From Solirubrobacter ginsenosidimutans (lineage in GTDB: Bacteria; Actinomycetota; Thermoleophilia; Solirubrobacterales; Solirubrobacteraceae), in assembly GCF_027587205.1 (NCBI RefSeq), contig NZ_JAPDOD010000019.1, forward strand, positions 94,281 through 158,280: a DNA stretch of 64,000 nucleotides, in the 5' to 3' direction. The position numbers were made by a program, and so were the translations under genes. The notes below the pieces were generated by a model, which saw only the letters and a list, made by a program, of their open reading frames with translations, made no database searches and was not told where the DNA came from. This document shows positions 52,519-61,948 of the stretch, one piece after another. The first letter of the stretch is position 1; the number at the start of each line of letters is the position of its first letter.

Positions 52519-53918
52519 GCATCGACTCGACGCTCGTCGGCGCGCTCGAAGAGTTCAAGGCCGGCGGGCGGATCGTCATCGTCGGGGCCTCGCTGGCCGG
52601 CCTGCGCGCGGCCGAGGCCCTGCGCGAGAAGGGCTTCCGGGGCCAGCTGACGATCATCGGGGACGAGCCGTACGAGCCGTACGATCGGCCGCCGCTCTCC
52701 AAGCAGGTTCTGCTGGGGCACGCTCCGGCCGACCACACCAAGCTCCCGCGCCGGCGGGCGATCGACGCCGAGTGGCGGTTCGGGGTGGCGGCGACCGGAC
52801 TCGATCGGGCCGCCAAGCACGTGCACCTGGCCAACGGTGAGCAGGTGCGGTACGACCTTCTGCTGATCGCCACCGGCGTCCGCGCCCGGCCCTGGTTCAA
52901 CCCGGCGGAGGCCGCGCTGGACGGGGTGTTCTGCATCCGCACGCGCGACGACGCGACCGGGCTGCGCGAGGCGCTCGCGGCCGGCCCCCGGCGGGTCCTG
53001 ATCGTCGGCGCCGGGTTCATCGGCTCGGAGGTGGCCTCGATCTGCCGCGAGCTCGACCTCGCGGTGACCGTCTGCGAGATGGCCGAGGCGCCGCTCGTCG
53101 GTGCGCTCGGCGGTGTGATCGGACGGATCGCCGCGGAGATGCAGCGCGACCACGGCGTGGACCTGCGCACCGGCGTCTCGGTGACCTCGCTCGTGGGCGA
53201 CGCGAACGGCCGCCTGCAGAGCGCCATCCTGTCCGACGGGAGCACGATCGAGGTCGACGTGGCCGTGGTGTCGCTCGGCTCAAAGCGCAACGTCGAGTGG
53301 CTGGAGGGCTCCGGGCTCGCGGCCGGCGCGTTCGGCGTCGGATGCGACGCCGGCGGACGCGCCTTCGACATCAACGGCGTGGCGACCGACAGCATCTACG
53401 CAGTCGGGGACGTGGCGCGGGCGCCCCACGCGCTCTACGAGTACCAGTTCCTCGCGATGGAGCACTGGGACAACGCCGTGCTCGGCGCCGAGGTCGCGGC
53501 CCACAACATGGTCAGCCTCGAGCCCGACCGCCGTCCGCATCTGCTGCTTCCCGGCTTCTGGTCGGGCCAGTTCGGCGTCAACATCAAGTCGGTCGGCGTG
53601 CCGTCCTTCGGCGACGAGATCGTCTTCACGCAGGGCTCCGTCGAGAGCCGCTCCTTCGTGGCCGCCTACGGCCGCCGGGGCCGCACCGTGGCCGCGGTGA
53701 CCTTCGACCAGGGCAAGTGGCTGGAGTACTACGCGGGCCTGATCGCGCAGTCGGCACCGTTCCCGCCGCCGGCGCCGGGTTGGGACCAGCCCGCCGAGAT
53801 GACGCCGATCCCGGCCGAGTTCCCGGACCCGGGCGTCCCGACGGCGCTGCCCGAGGTCGTCCTGACCGGCCACGACCCGGCCGAGCGCAGGGTCGAGTTT
53901 CGCCCCCGTACGCGCTGA
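52515..53918 (+). CDS. NAD(P)H-dependent ferredoxin reductase (FAD)
   Basis: A 467-residue flavoprotein. IVIVGASLAGLRAAEAL is the FAD motif, LLIATGVRARP the ATG motif, VLIVGAGFIGSEVASIC the NAD(P)H motif and YAVGDVARAP the second FAD motif. It is longer at the C-terminus than most ferredoxin reductases of this type. Middle member of a ferredoxin, reductase, P450 electron-transfer chain. Confidence 0.9.
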   Translation: MSIDSTLVGALEEFKAGGRIVIVGASLAGLRAAEALREKGFRGQLTIIGDEPYEPYDRPPLSKQVLLGHAPADHTKLPRRRAIDAEWRFGVAATGLDRAAKHVHLANGEQVRYDLLLIATGVRARPWFNPAEAALDGVFCIRTRDDATGLREALAAGPRRVLIVGAGFIGSEVASICRELDLAVTVCEMAEAPLVGALGGVIGRIAAEMQRDHGVDLRTGVSVTSLVGDANGRLQSAILSDGSTIEVDVAVVSLGSKRNVEWLEGSGLAAGAFGVGCDAGGRAFDINGVATDSIYAVGDVARAPHALYEYQFLAMEHWDNAVLGAEVAAHNMVSLEPDRRPHLLLPGFWSGQFGVNIKSVGVPSFGDEIVFTQGSVESRSFVAAYGRRGRTVAAVTFDQGKWLEYYAGLIAQSAPFPPPAPGWDQPAEMTPIPAEFPDPGVPTALPEVVLTGHDPAERRVEFRPRTR

Positions 53919-53960
53919 CGCGCCCGTCCAACCACTCTGAAACAGGAAGAGACGAACATC

Positions 53961-55178
53961 ATGGTTGAGGAAACCCCCTGGCAGCAGGCCCTGCGGTACG
54001 AGAACCGCCCCAATCCGTACCCGTTCTACGAGGAGCTGCGGAAGACCCCGGTCGCGCGGCAGCCTGACGGCAGCTATGTCGTCAGCACCTATCGAGAGCT
54101 CGTCCAGCTGCTCCACGACCCCCGGGTCAGCTCGGATCAGCGGAAGCTTCCGGTGCCCGTCGAGAACCCCTTCGTCGGGACGATCATCACCACGGACCCG
54201 CCCGAGCACGACGTCGATCGCCGCCGGATGATGCGGCACTTCGGCCCGCCCGAGTGTCCCCACATGATCGCCGGCTTCGAGCCCCAGATCCGCCGCATCT
54301 TCACCGGGCTCTTCGACGGCATGCAGGGCAAGACCCGGATCGACCTCGTCGACGAGTTCGCGTTCCCGGGGCCGGTGACCGTCATCTGCGAGGTCCTGGG
54401 CGTGCCGCTGGAGGACATCCCGAGCTTTCATGCCTGGATCGAGACAGCCCTGGATGGGCTGGACCTCGGCCCGGAGGCGACCACCGAGGAGCAACAGAGA
54501 CGCGCAGCGGCGGTTCCCGCCGCGGTGACCCAACTGAGGCAGCACCTGGGCGACCTGCTCGACCAGTACCGCGAGCGGCCCGGACCGGGCGTGCTCTCTG
54601 GGATGGCCAACGACGACGGCCCGGAGGGGCCGCTGTCCCAGGAGGCGGCCATCGGCAACGCGATGCTCATGCTCTTCGCCGGGCACGAGACGACGGTCAA
54701 CCTGATCGCCCACAGCGTGCTCTCCCTGCTGCGGCACCCCGATCAGCTCGAGACGCTGCGCCGCCGGCCCGGTCTGATCGTGCCCGGGATCGAGGAGCTG
54801 CTGCGCTTCGAGTCCTCGGTCCAGTTCTGGCCCACCCGCTCCGCGCTCGAGGACATCGAGATCGCCGGCACCACCATCCCCGCGGGCGCGCCGATCTTCG
54901 TGGCTTACGGCGCGGCGAACCGCGACCCGAAACGCTTCGAGAACCCCGACAAGCTCGACCTCGAGCGCCCGAACAACGAGCATGTCGGCTACAGCCAGGG
55001 CATCCACTACTGCTTCGGCGCCCCGCTCGCCCGGCTCGAGGTCCAGATCGGGGTCAGTGAGTTCATCCGCCGCGCGGAGAACCCGCGGCTCGTCGAGGAT
55101 CCGCCGCCGTACCGCCGCAACCAGATCTTCCGCGGTCCGAAGCACCTGTGGTTGGACATCGACGGCGTCCGGGACTGA
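53961..55178 (+). CDS. Cytochrome P450
   Basis: A 405-residue soluble class I P450. The I-helix AGHETT, the ExxR of EELLR, and the heme loop YSQGIHYCFGAPLARLE with ligand Cys351 are all present; the loop starts with Tyr instead of the usual Phe. AGGAAG lies upstream of the ATG. It hydroxylates an unknown, probably hydrophobic substrate using the ferredoxin and reductase encoded just before it. The alcohol dehydrogenase encoded next may oxidise the alcohol product. Confidence 0.95.
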   Translation: MVEETPWQQALRYENRPNPYPFYEELRKTPVARQPDGSYVVSTYRELVQLLHDPRVSSDQRKLPVPVENPFVGTIITTDPPEHDVDRRRMMRHFGPPECPHMIAGFEPQIRRIFTGLFDGMQGKTRIDLVDEFAFPGPVTVICEVLGVPLEDIPSFHAWIETALDGLDLGPEATTEEQQRRAAAVPAAVTQLRQHLGDLLDQYRERPGPGVLSGMANDDGPEGPLSQEAAIGNAMLMLFAGHETTVNLIAHSVLSLLRHPDQLETLRRRPGLIVPGIEELLRFESSVQFWPTRSALEDIEIAGTTIPAGAPIFVAYGAANRDPKRFENPDKLDLERPNNEHVGYSQGIHYCFGAPLARLEVQIGVSEFIRRAENPRLVEDPPPYRRNQIFRGPKHLWLDIDGVRD

Positions 55179-55189
55179 GGAAGATGACG

Positions 55190-56224
55190 ATGCAAGCGTT
55201 CCAGATCGTCGAGCCGCACAAGGCGGAACTGCGCGAGGTGCCGGTGCCCGAGCCCGGGCCCGGGCAGGTCCTGGTGAAGGTCGGGGGAGCCGGCGCCTGC
55301 CACTCCGACCTGCATCTGATGGACGCGCCCCCGGACCGGCTGCCGGCGCTCCCGTTCACGCTCGGCCACGAGAACGCCGGCTGGGTCGAGAAGCTGGGGC
55401 CGGGCGCGACCGGGTTCGCACCGGGCGACCCCGTGCTCGTCTACGGCCCGTGGGGCTGCGGCACCTGCCCCAGCTGCCGGGTGGGCATGGAGAACTACTG
55501 CGAGAACAACGGTGGCATCGGTGGCGGCGGGCTGGATGGAAGCGATGGCGGGATGGCGCCGTACCTGCTCGTCCCGTCGACGCGCTTCCTGATCCCGCTG
55601 GGGACCCTCGATCCCCGCGACGCCGCCCCGCTCGCCGACGCCGCGCTCACCAGCTATCACGCCGTCAAGCGCTCGCTCCACCTGCTGGGCGCGGGGTCGA
55701 CGGCGGTGGTGATCGGCGTGGGGGGCCTCGGTCAGATGGCGATCCAGATCCTACGAGCGGTCAGCTCGGCCACGACCGTCGTCGCCGTTGACACCGCTGC
55801 CGACAAGCTCGCGACAGCCAGGCGCATGGGGGCGGACGAGGCGCTGGTCTCGGGCGACGCGGCGGTCACCCGCATCAAGGACATGACGCGAGGGCAGGGC
55901 GCGCAGCTCGTGCTGGACATGGTCGGGGTGGACCCGACCCTGCGGATGGCGGCGCAGGTCGCCCGCGTGCGCGGCGACGTGACCATCGTCGGTCTCGGGG
56001 GCGGAGCCCTGCCGGTCAACTTCGCCAGCCCGCCGCACGAGTGTTCAGTCGCGTCACCGTACTGGGGCGCCATCGGCGAGCTCATGGACGTGGTCGCGCT
56101 CGCCCAGGCGGGCAAGATCGAGATGCTGGTGGAGCACTTCCCCCTCGAGCGCGCCGGCGAGGCGTACCAGCTCCTTCGCGAGGGGAAGATCCAGGGCCGC
56201 GCGGTCATCACCCCGAACGGCTGA
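55190..56224 (+). CDS. Zinc-dependent alcohol dehydrogenase (MDR family)
   Basis: A 344-residue MDR enzyme. Catalytic zinc ligands C37 (GACHSD) and H60/E61 (GHENAG), a structural zinc site of four Cys (90, 93, 96, 104), and the NAD-binding GVGGLGQMAIQ are complete. An ATG at 55184 exists but the ATG at 55190 is better spaced from GAGGAAG. It closes the P450 operon. Confidence 0.92.
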   Translation: MQAFQIVEPHKAELREVPVPEPGPGQVLVKVGGAGACHSDLHLMDAPPDRLPALPFTLGHENAGWVEKLGPGATGFAPGDPVLVYGPWGCGTCPSCRVGMENYCENNGGIGGGGLDGSDGGMAPYLLVPSTRFLIPLGTLDPRDAAPLADAALTSYHAVKRSLHLLGAGSTAVVIGVGGLGQMAIQILRAVSSATTVVAVDTAADKLATARRMGADEALVSGDAAVTRIKDMTRGQGAQLVLDMVGVDPTLRMAAQVARVRGDVTIVGLGGGALPVNFASPPHECSVASPYWGAIGELMDVVALAQAGKIEMLVEHFPLERAGEAYQLLREGKIQGRAVITPNG

Positions 56225-56256
56225 GCTCGACCCGGGGTTGGCGGGAGTAAGCCGCT

Positions 56257-56290
56257 GATCACACGGTCGGTGCGACGAGCGTTCACACCG
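56257..56290 (+). promoter_or_regulatory. Tripartite GTGTGA element for the patatin gene
   Basis: GATCACAC-N18-TCACACCG with central TCGGTGCGA: the best overall match to the consensus. It ends 20 bp before the ATG at 56311, leaving space only for a GGGAGG-type ribosome binding site. Confidence 0.8.
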
Positions 56291-56310
56291 CTCCGCGGGA
56301 GGCTGCGGGG

Positions 56311-57201
56311 ATGCCCGTCGACCACGTGATCAGGTTCCAGTCCGCACGCGACCGCGCGCGCGGCGCGCCCCGTACGGCGTTCGTCCTCTCCGGCGGAGCG
56401 AGCCTCGGCGCCGTCCAGGCCGGGATGTTGCGAGCGCTCTACGAGCGCGGGATCACGCCGGACATGCTCGTCGCGACGTCGGCCGGCGGGCTCAACGCGG
56501 CGTTCGTCGCGTCGCGCCCGCAGACCGTGGAGACGGCCAAGGAGCTCGCCGACGTCTGGCTGCGCCTGCGCCGCGAGGACGTCTTCCCCGTCCACATGCC
56601 CACGATCTTCGGCGCGTTGACCAAGCGGGGCGACCATTTCGTGCCCTGCAAGCCGTTGCGGCGCGTGGCGGGCACACATCTGGGGATCGCGCGCCTCGAG
56701 GACGCCGCCATCCCGCTGCATCTCGTCGCGTTCGACCTCCTCGGCGGGAGCGAGGTGCGCCTCTCGCGCGGCCCCGCGGTCGACGCTGTTCTCGCGTCGG
56801 CCGCGATCCCCGGCGTCCTGCCGCCGGTGCCGTGGGGTGACTGGTTGCTCGTCGACGGCGGGGTGGTCAACAACACGCCGATCTCGCACGCGGTCGAACT
56901 CGGCGCCGAGCGCGTCTTCGTCCTGCCCACGAGCGATCCCGACGAGCGTGGCCTCACGGCGTGGCCGCGTCGCCCGCTCGACGCCGCCGTGCAGGCGTGC
57001 AAGGTGCTGGTCGGCGCGCGGCTGAAGGCGGACCTGATCCGCTACGCGGCCGAGGCGGAGCTGATCGTGCTGCGCGCTCCCAACCGCGTGGGGGTGCAGC
57101 CGAGCGACTTCGATCAGGCCGAGCTGCTGATCGCGGACGGGCTGCGCGCCGCGCGCCGACAACTCGATGGTCTCGACCGTCGCACGGCGACCGCTGCCTG
57201 A
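56311..57201 (+). CDS. Patatin-like phospholipase
   Basis: A 296-residue lipid acyl hydrolase. Oxyanion loop SGGASLGA, nucleophile S57 in ATSAGG and the DGG triad near residue 186 (LLVDGGVVNN) form the Ser-Asp dyad. There is no signal peptide, so it acts inside the cell or at the inner leaflet, perhaps on oxidised membrane lipids. The CorA-like gene follows 5 bp later. Confidence 0.9.
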   Translation: MPVDHVIRFQSARDRARGAPRTAFVLSGGASLGAVQAGMLRALYERGITPDMLVATSAGGLNAAFVASRPQTVETAKELADVWLRLRREDVFPVHMPTIFGALTKRGDHFVPCKPLRRVAGTHLGIARLEDAAIPLHLVAFDLLGGSEVRLSRGPAVDAVLASAAIPGVLPPVPWGDWLLVDGGVVNNTPISHAVELGAERVFVLPTSDPDERGLTAWPRRPLDAAVQACKVLVGARLKADLIRYAAEAELIVLRAPNRVGVQPSDFDQAELLIADGLRAARRQLDGLDRRTATAA

Positions 57202-57206
57202 CCGCC

Positions 57207-58172
57207 GTGGGGGAGATCTTCTACGGAATCGACGCACTCACGCGAGAGCGTGTCGCTGCACTTCGTGCACAGGGACAGTTCTTCTGGCTCGACGTGTCGC
57301 TCGCCGACACGAGCAGTGACGATGTCATTGAGCTGGTTGAGCCCGCACGGCATGCTCTGTCTTCGCTGTCCCAGGGCGGCGCAACCCGGACGTCGCGCGC
57401 ATTCATCGCCGACGATGTCTCGATCGCGTTCGCTCTCCAGTGCTATGTCGAGCTGAACGCGCAGACCGACCAGACCAGCTTCCGCTTGCGACCGCTCAAG
57501 GTCCACGTCGTCGTTACGGCCGACTACCTCGTGACGCTTCACGAGGAGCGCGTGTCGCTCCCGGCCGCGCTCTTGGACCGGACGCCGGGAGGCAGCGGCC
57601 CACACATCGTCCACGCCGTCCTCGATGCGATGCTCGCGAGCTCCTTCGACGCACTCGACGAAGTCGAGCTGACGCTCGACGCGCTCGCCGCGATGTGGAC
57701 CGACGGCGACGAAACGCTCGTGCCGAGGGCGACGCTGCGCGAGGCGGCCGCCAGGCTGGCGACCATGCGTCGCAGCCTGACGGCCGAGGAGACCGTGCTC
57801 GCACGGGTCACCGTCGAAATCGGAGCGCTGCGCGGCTTCGACGGTTCTGACGGACCCTCCTTCGAGCAGCTCCGCGAGCACGTCAACCGCCTCCTGGCGT
57901 CGATCGACGCCGCGGCGAACGCCATGGGGATGCTGCTGGATCTGCAGCTCAACCAGCGGGCCTACCTGGTGAGTGTCGTGGCGACGATCTTCGTGCCGCT
58001 CACATTCCTCACGGGGTTCTTCGGCATGAACTTCGGGTGGATGGTTGACCACACCCGAAGCCCGAGCGCCTTCTGGCTGCTCGGTGTGGCCGTCCCCGTC
58101 GTCAGCGGTGCGCTGCTCTGGCGCCTACTGATGCGCCGAATGGTCACCGGCGGCGCACCGAGAGGGCGCTGA
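57207..58172 (+). CDS. CorA-family divalent cation transporter
   Basis: A 321-residue CorA/MIT protein: a long cytoplasmic alpha/beta and helical domain, then two C-terminal helices with the pore signature GMN at 273-275 (FGMNFGWM). It carries Mg2+ or another divalent ion across the inner membrane. The GTG at 57207 is the best start (MGEIFYGIDAL); the upstream frame is shadow reading of the patatin gene. Confidence 0.88.
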   Translation: MGEIFYGIDALTRERVAALRAQGQFFWLDVSLADTSSDDVIELVEPARHALSSLSQGGATRTSRAFIADDVSIAFALQCYVELNAQTDQTSFRLRPLKVHVVVTADYLVTLHEERVSLPAALLDRTPGGSGPHIVHAVLDAMLASSFDALDEVELTLDALAAMWTDGDETLVPRATLREAAARLATMRRSLTAEETVLARVTVEIGALRGFDGSDGPSFEQLREHVNRLLASIDAAANAMGMLLDLQLNQRAYLVSVVATIFVPLTFLTGFFGMNFGWMVDHTRSPSAFWLLGVAVPVVSGALLWRLLMRRMVTGGAPRGR

Positions 58173-58184
58173 CCTCCTGTGCCG

Positions 58185-58319
58185 CTACCTGCGCCGCTCA
58201 TCGCCCTCGCGGCGACGCAACACGGACTCGCGCACGAGGCGCACCTGCATCTCGTGGCGGGCCTTCTGGGCGGCGATGTAGGACTGTCGGCTGATCTCGG
58301 TCACTGTCGGGGTCTGCAT
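58185..58319 (-). CDS. Possible small basic helical protein, 44 aa
   Basis: A minus-strand ATG at 58319 opens MQTPTVTEISRQSYIAAQKARHEM and a basic helix ending in EGDERRR. It has the length and charge of the small protein at 62907-63056 (VRVARDRIV...KKLELRNARRRE). No strong ribosome binding site is visible. Unrecognised. Confidence 0.4.
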   Translation of the reverse strand: MQTPTVTEISRQSYIAAQKARHEMQVRLVRESVLRRREGDERRR

Positions 58320-58476
58320 GTCGAGTGAGGACCTGCGAATTGTCCGCGCGAGCGCTGGCGGTGCCGTCGGCCGTCGACCGCGGCAATGTCCATCGAAAAG
58401 GGGTCAACTCCCTGGGCGTGGGTCGCGCGTGCGCGCCACTGCGTTGCCGGAGTTCTCGTCGCGCGGCGTGCTGTCT

Positions 58477-58878
58477 CTATCCGTCCTCTTCAGGCGGGAG
58501 TGCGGCGAGGATGAGTCCGCCGAGGATGGCGAGGTTCTTGGCGAAGTGGGCGCGCTGTTGGGCGCTCTGGGCGGGGTCGTCGAACGTCCAGAACGCGTGG
58601 CCCGCGAGCGTGGTCGGCACCAGCGACGCGGCGAGAACGCCGGCTGCGGCCCGCGGTGCCTTGCCGAAGGTCAAGAGCGTTGCCGCGACCAGTTGGGTGG
58701 CCGCGTTGGCGCGGACGGCGGTGACGTCGTCGGGAACGACCCGAACCGCTGACCGCAGCCTTTCGAGCGTGTCGTGAGCCACCTCGGCCCGAGGCTGGGG
58801 GTGCCGCAGCACGTCGACGCCGGCGATCAGAAACAGCGTGGCGATCATGCCGCGGCCCACTGTTCGGAGCACGCCCAT
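58477..58878 (-). CDS. DoxX family membrane protein
   Basis: A 133-residue, four-helix membrane protein. The start GMIATLFLIAGVDVLRHP and the later LAGHAFWTF and FAKNLAILGGLIL segments match DoxX-like proteins, implicated in redox or thiol stress at the membrane. Start ATG 58878, or GTG 58887. Probably at the end of the operon that begins at 60942. Confidence 0.82.
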   Translation of the reverse strand: MGVLRTVGRGMIATLFLIAGVDVLRHPQPRAEVAHDTLERLRSAVRVVPDDVTAVRANAATQLVAATLLTFGKAPRAAAGVLAASLVPTTLAGHAFWTFDDPAQSAQQRAHFAKNLAILGGLILAALPPEEDG

Positions 58879-58880
58879 GC

Positions 58881-59000
58881 TCACCACCCGCCCGTCGAGA
58901 GCGCGTTCGGGTCGTCACCAGCTGGACGAGCGCCGGGCCCGCAGCTGCCGGCACAGACGGCGAGGCGGCCGGTCAGCTGCTCGGCGAGATTGACGCTCAT
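58881..59000 (-). CDS. Possible 39-aa coupled peptide
   Basis: An ATG at 59000, just after the dioxygenase stop, opens MSVNLAEQLTGRLAVCAGSC and stops 2 bp before the DoxX ATG. It may be a coupling peptide or chance frame. No family recognised. Confidence 0.25.
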   Translation of the reverse strand: MSVNLAEQLTGRLAVCAGSCGPGARPAGDDPNALSTGGW

Positions 59001-59005
59001 CACCG

Positions 59006-59902
59006 CTAGCGCCCGATCGCCCACGTCGGGCGGCCGGGGTCGGGCGTGGCGATCGGGAAGCCCGTGAGCACGAAGCGCGCGGGCGGCGGGGCGCCCCATT
59101 GGTTGAGGACGCCGGGAGCCATCGACCAGGTCTTGGGCTGGTAGCCGTCGGACATGTGGGCGAGCTCGGAGCAGCACTCGATCATCGCGCCGTCCTGGTC
59201 ATGGAAGTAGAGGAAGTGGTTGTTGCCGGGGCCGTGCCGGCTCGGGCCCCAGATGCACTTGCGCCCGCGTGCGGCCTTGAGCCGGTCGGCGACGCGGCCG
59301 AGAGCGCCGAAGTCGCTCCACTGGTAGGCGTAATGATGGAGCTTCGAGTCCGGCGAGCGCTGCAGCGCGAGGCCGTGGTGGTCGTCGTCGCAGTGCCACC
59401 AGGAGGCGAGCAGGCCCATCCGGTCGCTGAAGCGGAAGCCGAGGCCGTCGGTGAGGAAGCGCTCCTCGGCGCGCGGCCTGACGACCTTGCAGGACAGGTG
59501 CTCGAGCTTGACCGGCCGGTCGCCGGGCGCGGGCGGGTCGATGGTTTCCATGCCGCAGAAGAGCTTGTAGACATGGCCGTTGGGCGATTGGACCTTGAGC
59601 GCGCGGTCGATGCCCGGCTCGCCGTCGTAGATGCCCCCGAGCGTCGTGCCGCCGGCGGCGGTCAGGCGCTTGGCGGCGCCGTCGAGCACGCTCGCGTCGG
59701 CGACCTCGAGCGCGAGATGTTCGTAGCCGCGGTTCGTGCGGTCCTCGATCAGGATCAGTTCGTGGTGGCGCTCGTTGCAGGTGAGGTAGCTGGCGCCGGC
59801 CACGCGCTCGGTCTCGACCATGCCGATGACCTGCTGCTGGAAGTCCACGGCCGCGTCGAGATCGGCGACGTGCAGGGCGATGTGTCCGATGCGGGTGACC
59901 AT
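59006..59902 (-). CDS. Extradiol (catechol 2,3-type) ring-cleavage dioxygenase
   Basis: A 298-residue type I extradiol dioxygenase with two VOC modules. Module one has GHIALHVADL and GHVYKLF; module two has LEHLSCKVV, the metal-ligand pattern KLHHYAYQ, and MIECCSEL with the ligand Glu. It would cleave a catechol beside the hydroxyls (meta cleavage) using Fe(II) and O2. It is encoded after an FAH-family hydrolase, the usual downstream enzyme for meta-cleavage products. Confidence 0.88.
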   Translation of the reverse strand: MVTRIGHIALHVADLDAAVDFQQQVIGMVETERVAGASYLTCNERHHELILIEDRTNRGYEHLALEVADASVLDGAAKRLTAAGGTTLGGIYDGEPGIDRALKVQSPNGHVYKLFCGMETIDPPAPGDRPVKLEHLSCKVVRPRAEERFLTDGLGFRFSDRMGLLASWWHCDDDHHGLALQRSPDSKLHHYAYQWSDFGALGRVADRLKAARGRKCIWGPSRHGPGNNHFLYFHDQDGAMIECCSELAHMSDGYQPKTWSMAPGVLNQWGAPPPARFVLTGFPIATPDPGRPTWAIGR

Positions 59903-60003
59903 GTCAGGCGTACTCCTTGCGAAGGGTTCTCGATATCGGTGTGGCGGGTGCGAAGGCGCAGCAGTGCTCGTCGAGGAACGCCGCGATGGAACGTGACATG
60001 GCT

Positions 60004-60942
60004 CTACACCGGGACCGCTGTGGGATTGATGCGGTTGGTCAGCGTGCCGATGCCGTCGATCTCCAGCTCGACCGTCTGGCCGGGCTGGATCCAGCGATCC
60101 AGTTCGAGGCCGCAGCAGCCGGGCATCGTGCCCGTGGAGATGACGTCGCCGGCGTCGAGCTTCTCGCCCGCCGAGGCGTAGGCGAGCATCGCGCCGAGCG
60201 AGTGCCGCGGGTTGGCGGTGGTGCCCTCGCACCAGACCTCGCCGTCGACGCGCACGCGGCCGCGCATGGCCGTCCAGTCGGGGACCGCGTCGGCGGTCAC
60301 CACATCGAAGCCGATCGAGTTGGCGAACGTCTTGGCCTTGATCACCGGCCCGAAGATGTTGCGGCGCGCGTCGTCGGCCTGCACGTCGCGAGCGCTCCAG
60401 TCGTTGAGGATGAACCACCCACCGACGGCGTCCAGCGCCTGCTCGGGCGTGGCGTCGGCCAGCGGCTTGGCCAGCACGCACGCGAGCTCGAGCTCGAAGT
60501 CCAGATAGCGCGTGTGGGAGGGCCACCACATGTCCTGGCCATCGGCCAACACCGAGGTGTGGTTGGCAACGTAGAAGGTCGGCGCTTCGCGGAACCGGTC
60601 GTTGGGCTTGAGCTTGGGAAACGCCCGGCCAGTGATCCGCTCATAGCCGAGCACGACCTTCGCCGCCGGCGCGGGGAAGAACTTCTTCAGCAACGCCCGG
60701 CTCGAGTTGATGACGTGGCTCTCCCAGAGCATGAACGCCCGCATCGAGCGCGGCCGGAACGGAAGCACGGCCTCCGCCGGGTCGACGGTCTCGGCGGTCG
60801 CCAGCGCGGCGTGGGCGCTCGCGACCGCGGCCTGGCCGCCGGCCAGAAACCGCAGCAGGTCGTCCTGCCCGGCAAGGCGGGCCCAGCGCCCGGAAGGCGT
60901 GTCTTCGGCGATCAGGCCGCCCGCTGTCATACGCAGTCTCAT
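60004..60942 (-). CDS. Fumarylacetoacetate hydrolase family protein
   Basis: A 312-residue FAH-fold enzyme. The metal site is seen in DFELELACVL, NDWSARD is the conserved loop, and the segments PVIKAKTFANSIGFD and STGTMPGCC complete the core. Relatives hydrolyse or hydrate acylpyruvates and 2-hydroxymuconate-type products. The start is the ATG at 60942 after GAGGGTGAC. It heads an operon with the dioxygenase, driven by a GTGTGA element. Confidence 0.9.
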   Translation of the reverse strand: MRLRMTAGGLIAEDTPSGRWARLAGQDDLLRFLAGGQAAVASAHAALATAETVDPAEAVLPFRPRSMRAFMLWESHVINSSRALLKKFFPAPAAKVVLGYERITGRAFPKLKPNDRFREAPTFYVANHTSVLADGQDMWWPSHTRYLDFELELACVLAKPLADATPEQALDAVGGWFILNDWSARDVQADDARRNIFGPVIKAKTFANSIGFDVVTADAVPDWTAMRGRVRVDGEVWCEGTTANPRHSLGAMLAYASAGEKLDAGDVISTGTMPGCCGLELDRWIQPGQTVELEIDGIGTLTNRINPTAVPV

Positions 60943-61025
60943 GTCACCCTCGAAGTGGGGTTGGAAGTGATCAAGATCGATTCGTCCTTGATTCGCCGGT
61001 TCTCGCTGCCGAGGTTGCGGGCCGT

Positions 61026-61059
61026 TGATGTGAGTCGCCCTCACACCGACTGCGTGATC
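61026..61059 (-). promoter_or_regulatory. Tripartite GTGTGA element for the FAH/dioxygenase operon
   Basis: Sense (minus): GATCACGC-N18-TCACATCA with perfect central TCGGTGTGA. It ends 83 bp before the ATG at 60942. It shares most of its 34 bp with the DyP-2 copy at 49305. Confidence 0.8.
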
Positions 61060-61168
61060 CTCCGCGAGGGCGTCGCGGCTCGGACCGGACGCGGGAGTTG
61101 CACACCAGCTCGCGCTAGCCCGCGCACACTCCTCCACCCCTCAACCTCGACGAGACCGCCGTGGGCGC

Positions 61169-61903
61169 CTACGCCCGGTCCGGCGCCCGCCGGACGGCGA
61201 ACGCGCGCGCGATCAGGGTGATGCCCTGCATCAGCCCCCAGAGACCGGCGCAGACGAGCAAGCTGTCGGCCTCGGGCGTGTACAGCCGGCCCACCGTCGA
61301 GACGGCGACGGCGCTCATGAGGACGCCGGCGGCCAGTCCGATCCACCACAGCGGATTGAGCCTGCGCTCCAGCAACGCCTCGACCATCCACCAGAGGCCT
61401 ACGACGGCGAACAGGCAGCCGAGCATGTCGGCCGCGGCCGCGACGGTGTCGATCGGGGCGAAGAAGCAGAGGATCTCGGCCACGACGAACAGTACGCCGA
61501 AGGTGGCGGAGACCAGGCGAACCGCCGGCATCACCAACGTCTGGACGGCGGCGAAGCTGAACATGACTCCAACGACGGTCAATATCGAGGCTGCGTCGAT
61601 CTGCAGGACGACCAGCGCCACGACCATCCACGAGATTCCGGCGACGAGCCACCGCCGCCAATCGCCGGTGAGCTCGCGGGTCCCCGCGCGCACGCGGGCA
61701 GGCCGCGCGGGACGGCCGGCGCGGGTCCTCGCGACAGGCTCGTGCCACGCGAAGTCACCCTGCCAGCGGAGGATGGGCGCCTCGTCCAGGCCAACGGCCG
61801 CGCGGCGCAGCGCCGGGACCTCGCGTCCGAGCGTCACCTCGCCGCGCGTCTCCGCGTACCTCACCCGTCTCGCGATCTCGTACAGGTCATCCGACAGCGT
61901 CAT
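61169..61903 (-). CDS. HdeD-like (DUF308) membrane protein
   Basis: A 244-residue protein with a basic cytoplasmic N-terminus of about 80 residues and six helices in three pairs, e.g. WLVAGISWMVVALVVLQI and VLFVVAEILCFFAPI, as in HdeD acid-resistance proteins. The ATG at 61903 is the start. Preceded by a GTGTGA element, so it probably belongs to the same stress response. Confidence 0.75.
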   Translation of the reverse strand: MTLSDDLYEIARRVRYAETRGEVTLGREVPALRRAAVGLDEAPILRWQGDFAWHEPVARTRAGRPARPARVRAGTRELTGDWRRWLVAGISWMVVALVVLQIDAASILTVVGVMFSFAAVQTLVMPAVRLVSATFGVLFVVAEILCFFAPIDTVAAAADMLGCLFAVVGLWWMVEALLERRLNPLWWIGLAAGVLMSAVAVSTVGRLYTPEADSLLVCAGLWGLMQGITLIARAFAVRRAPDRA

Positions 61904-61948
61904 GCCCACTCCTCCACATCGGTTGTCGCCGCGGAGGGTGCGCGCCGG

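Noticed and set aside
53280..55145. A 621-codon minus-strand open frame opposite reductase and P450
   Set aside because: The sense strand encodes clear P450 and reductase motifs; the antisense translation has no recognisable domain.
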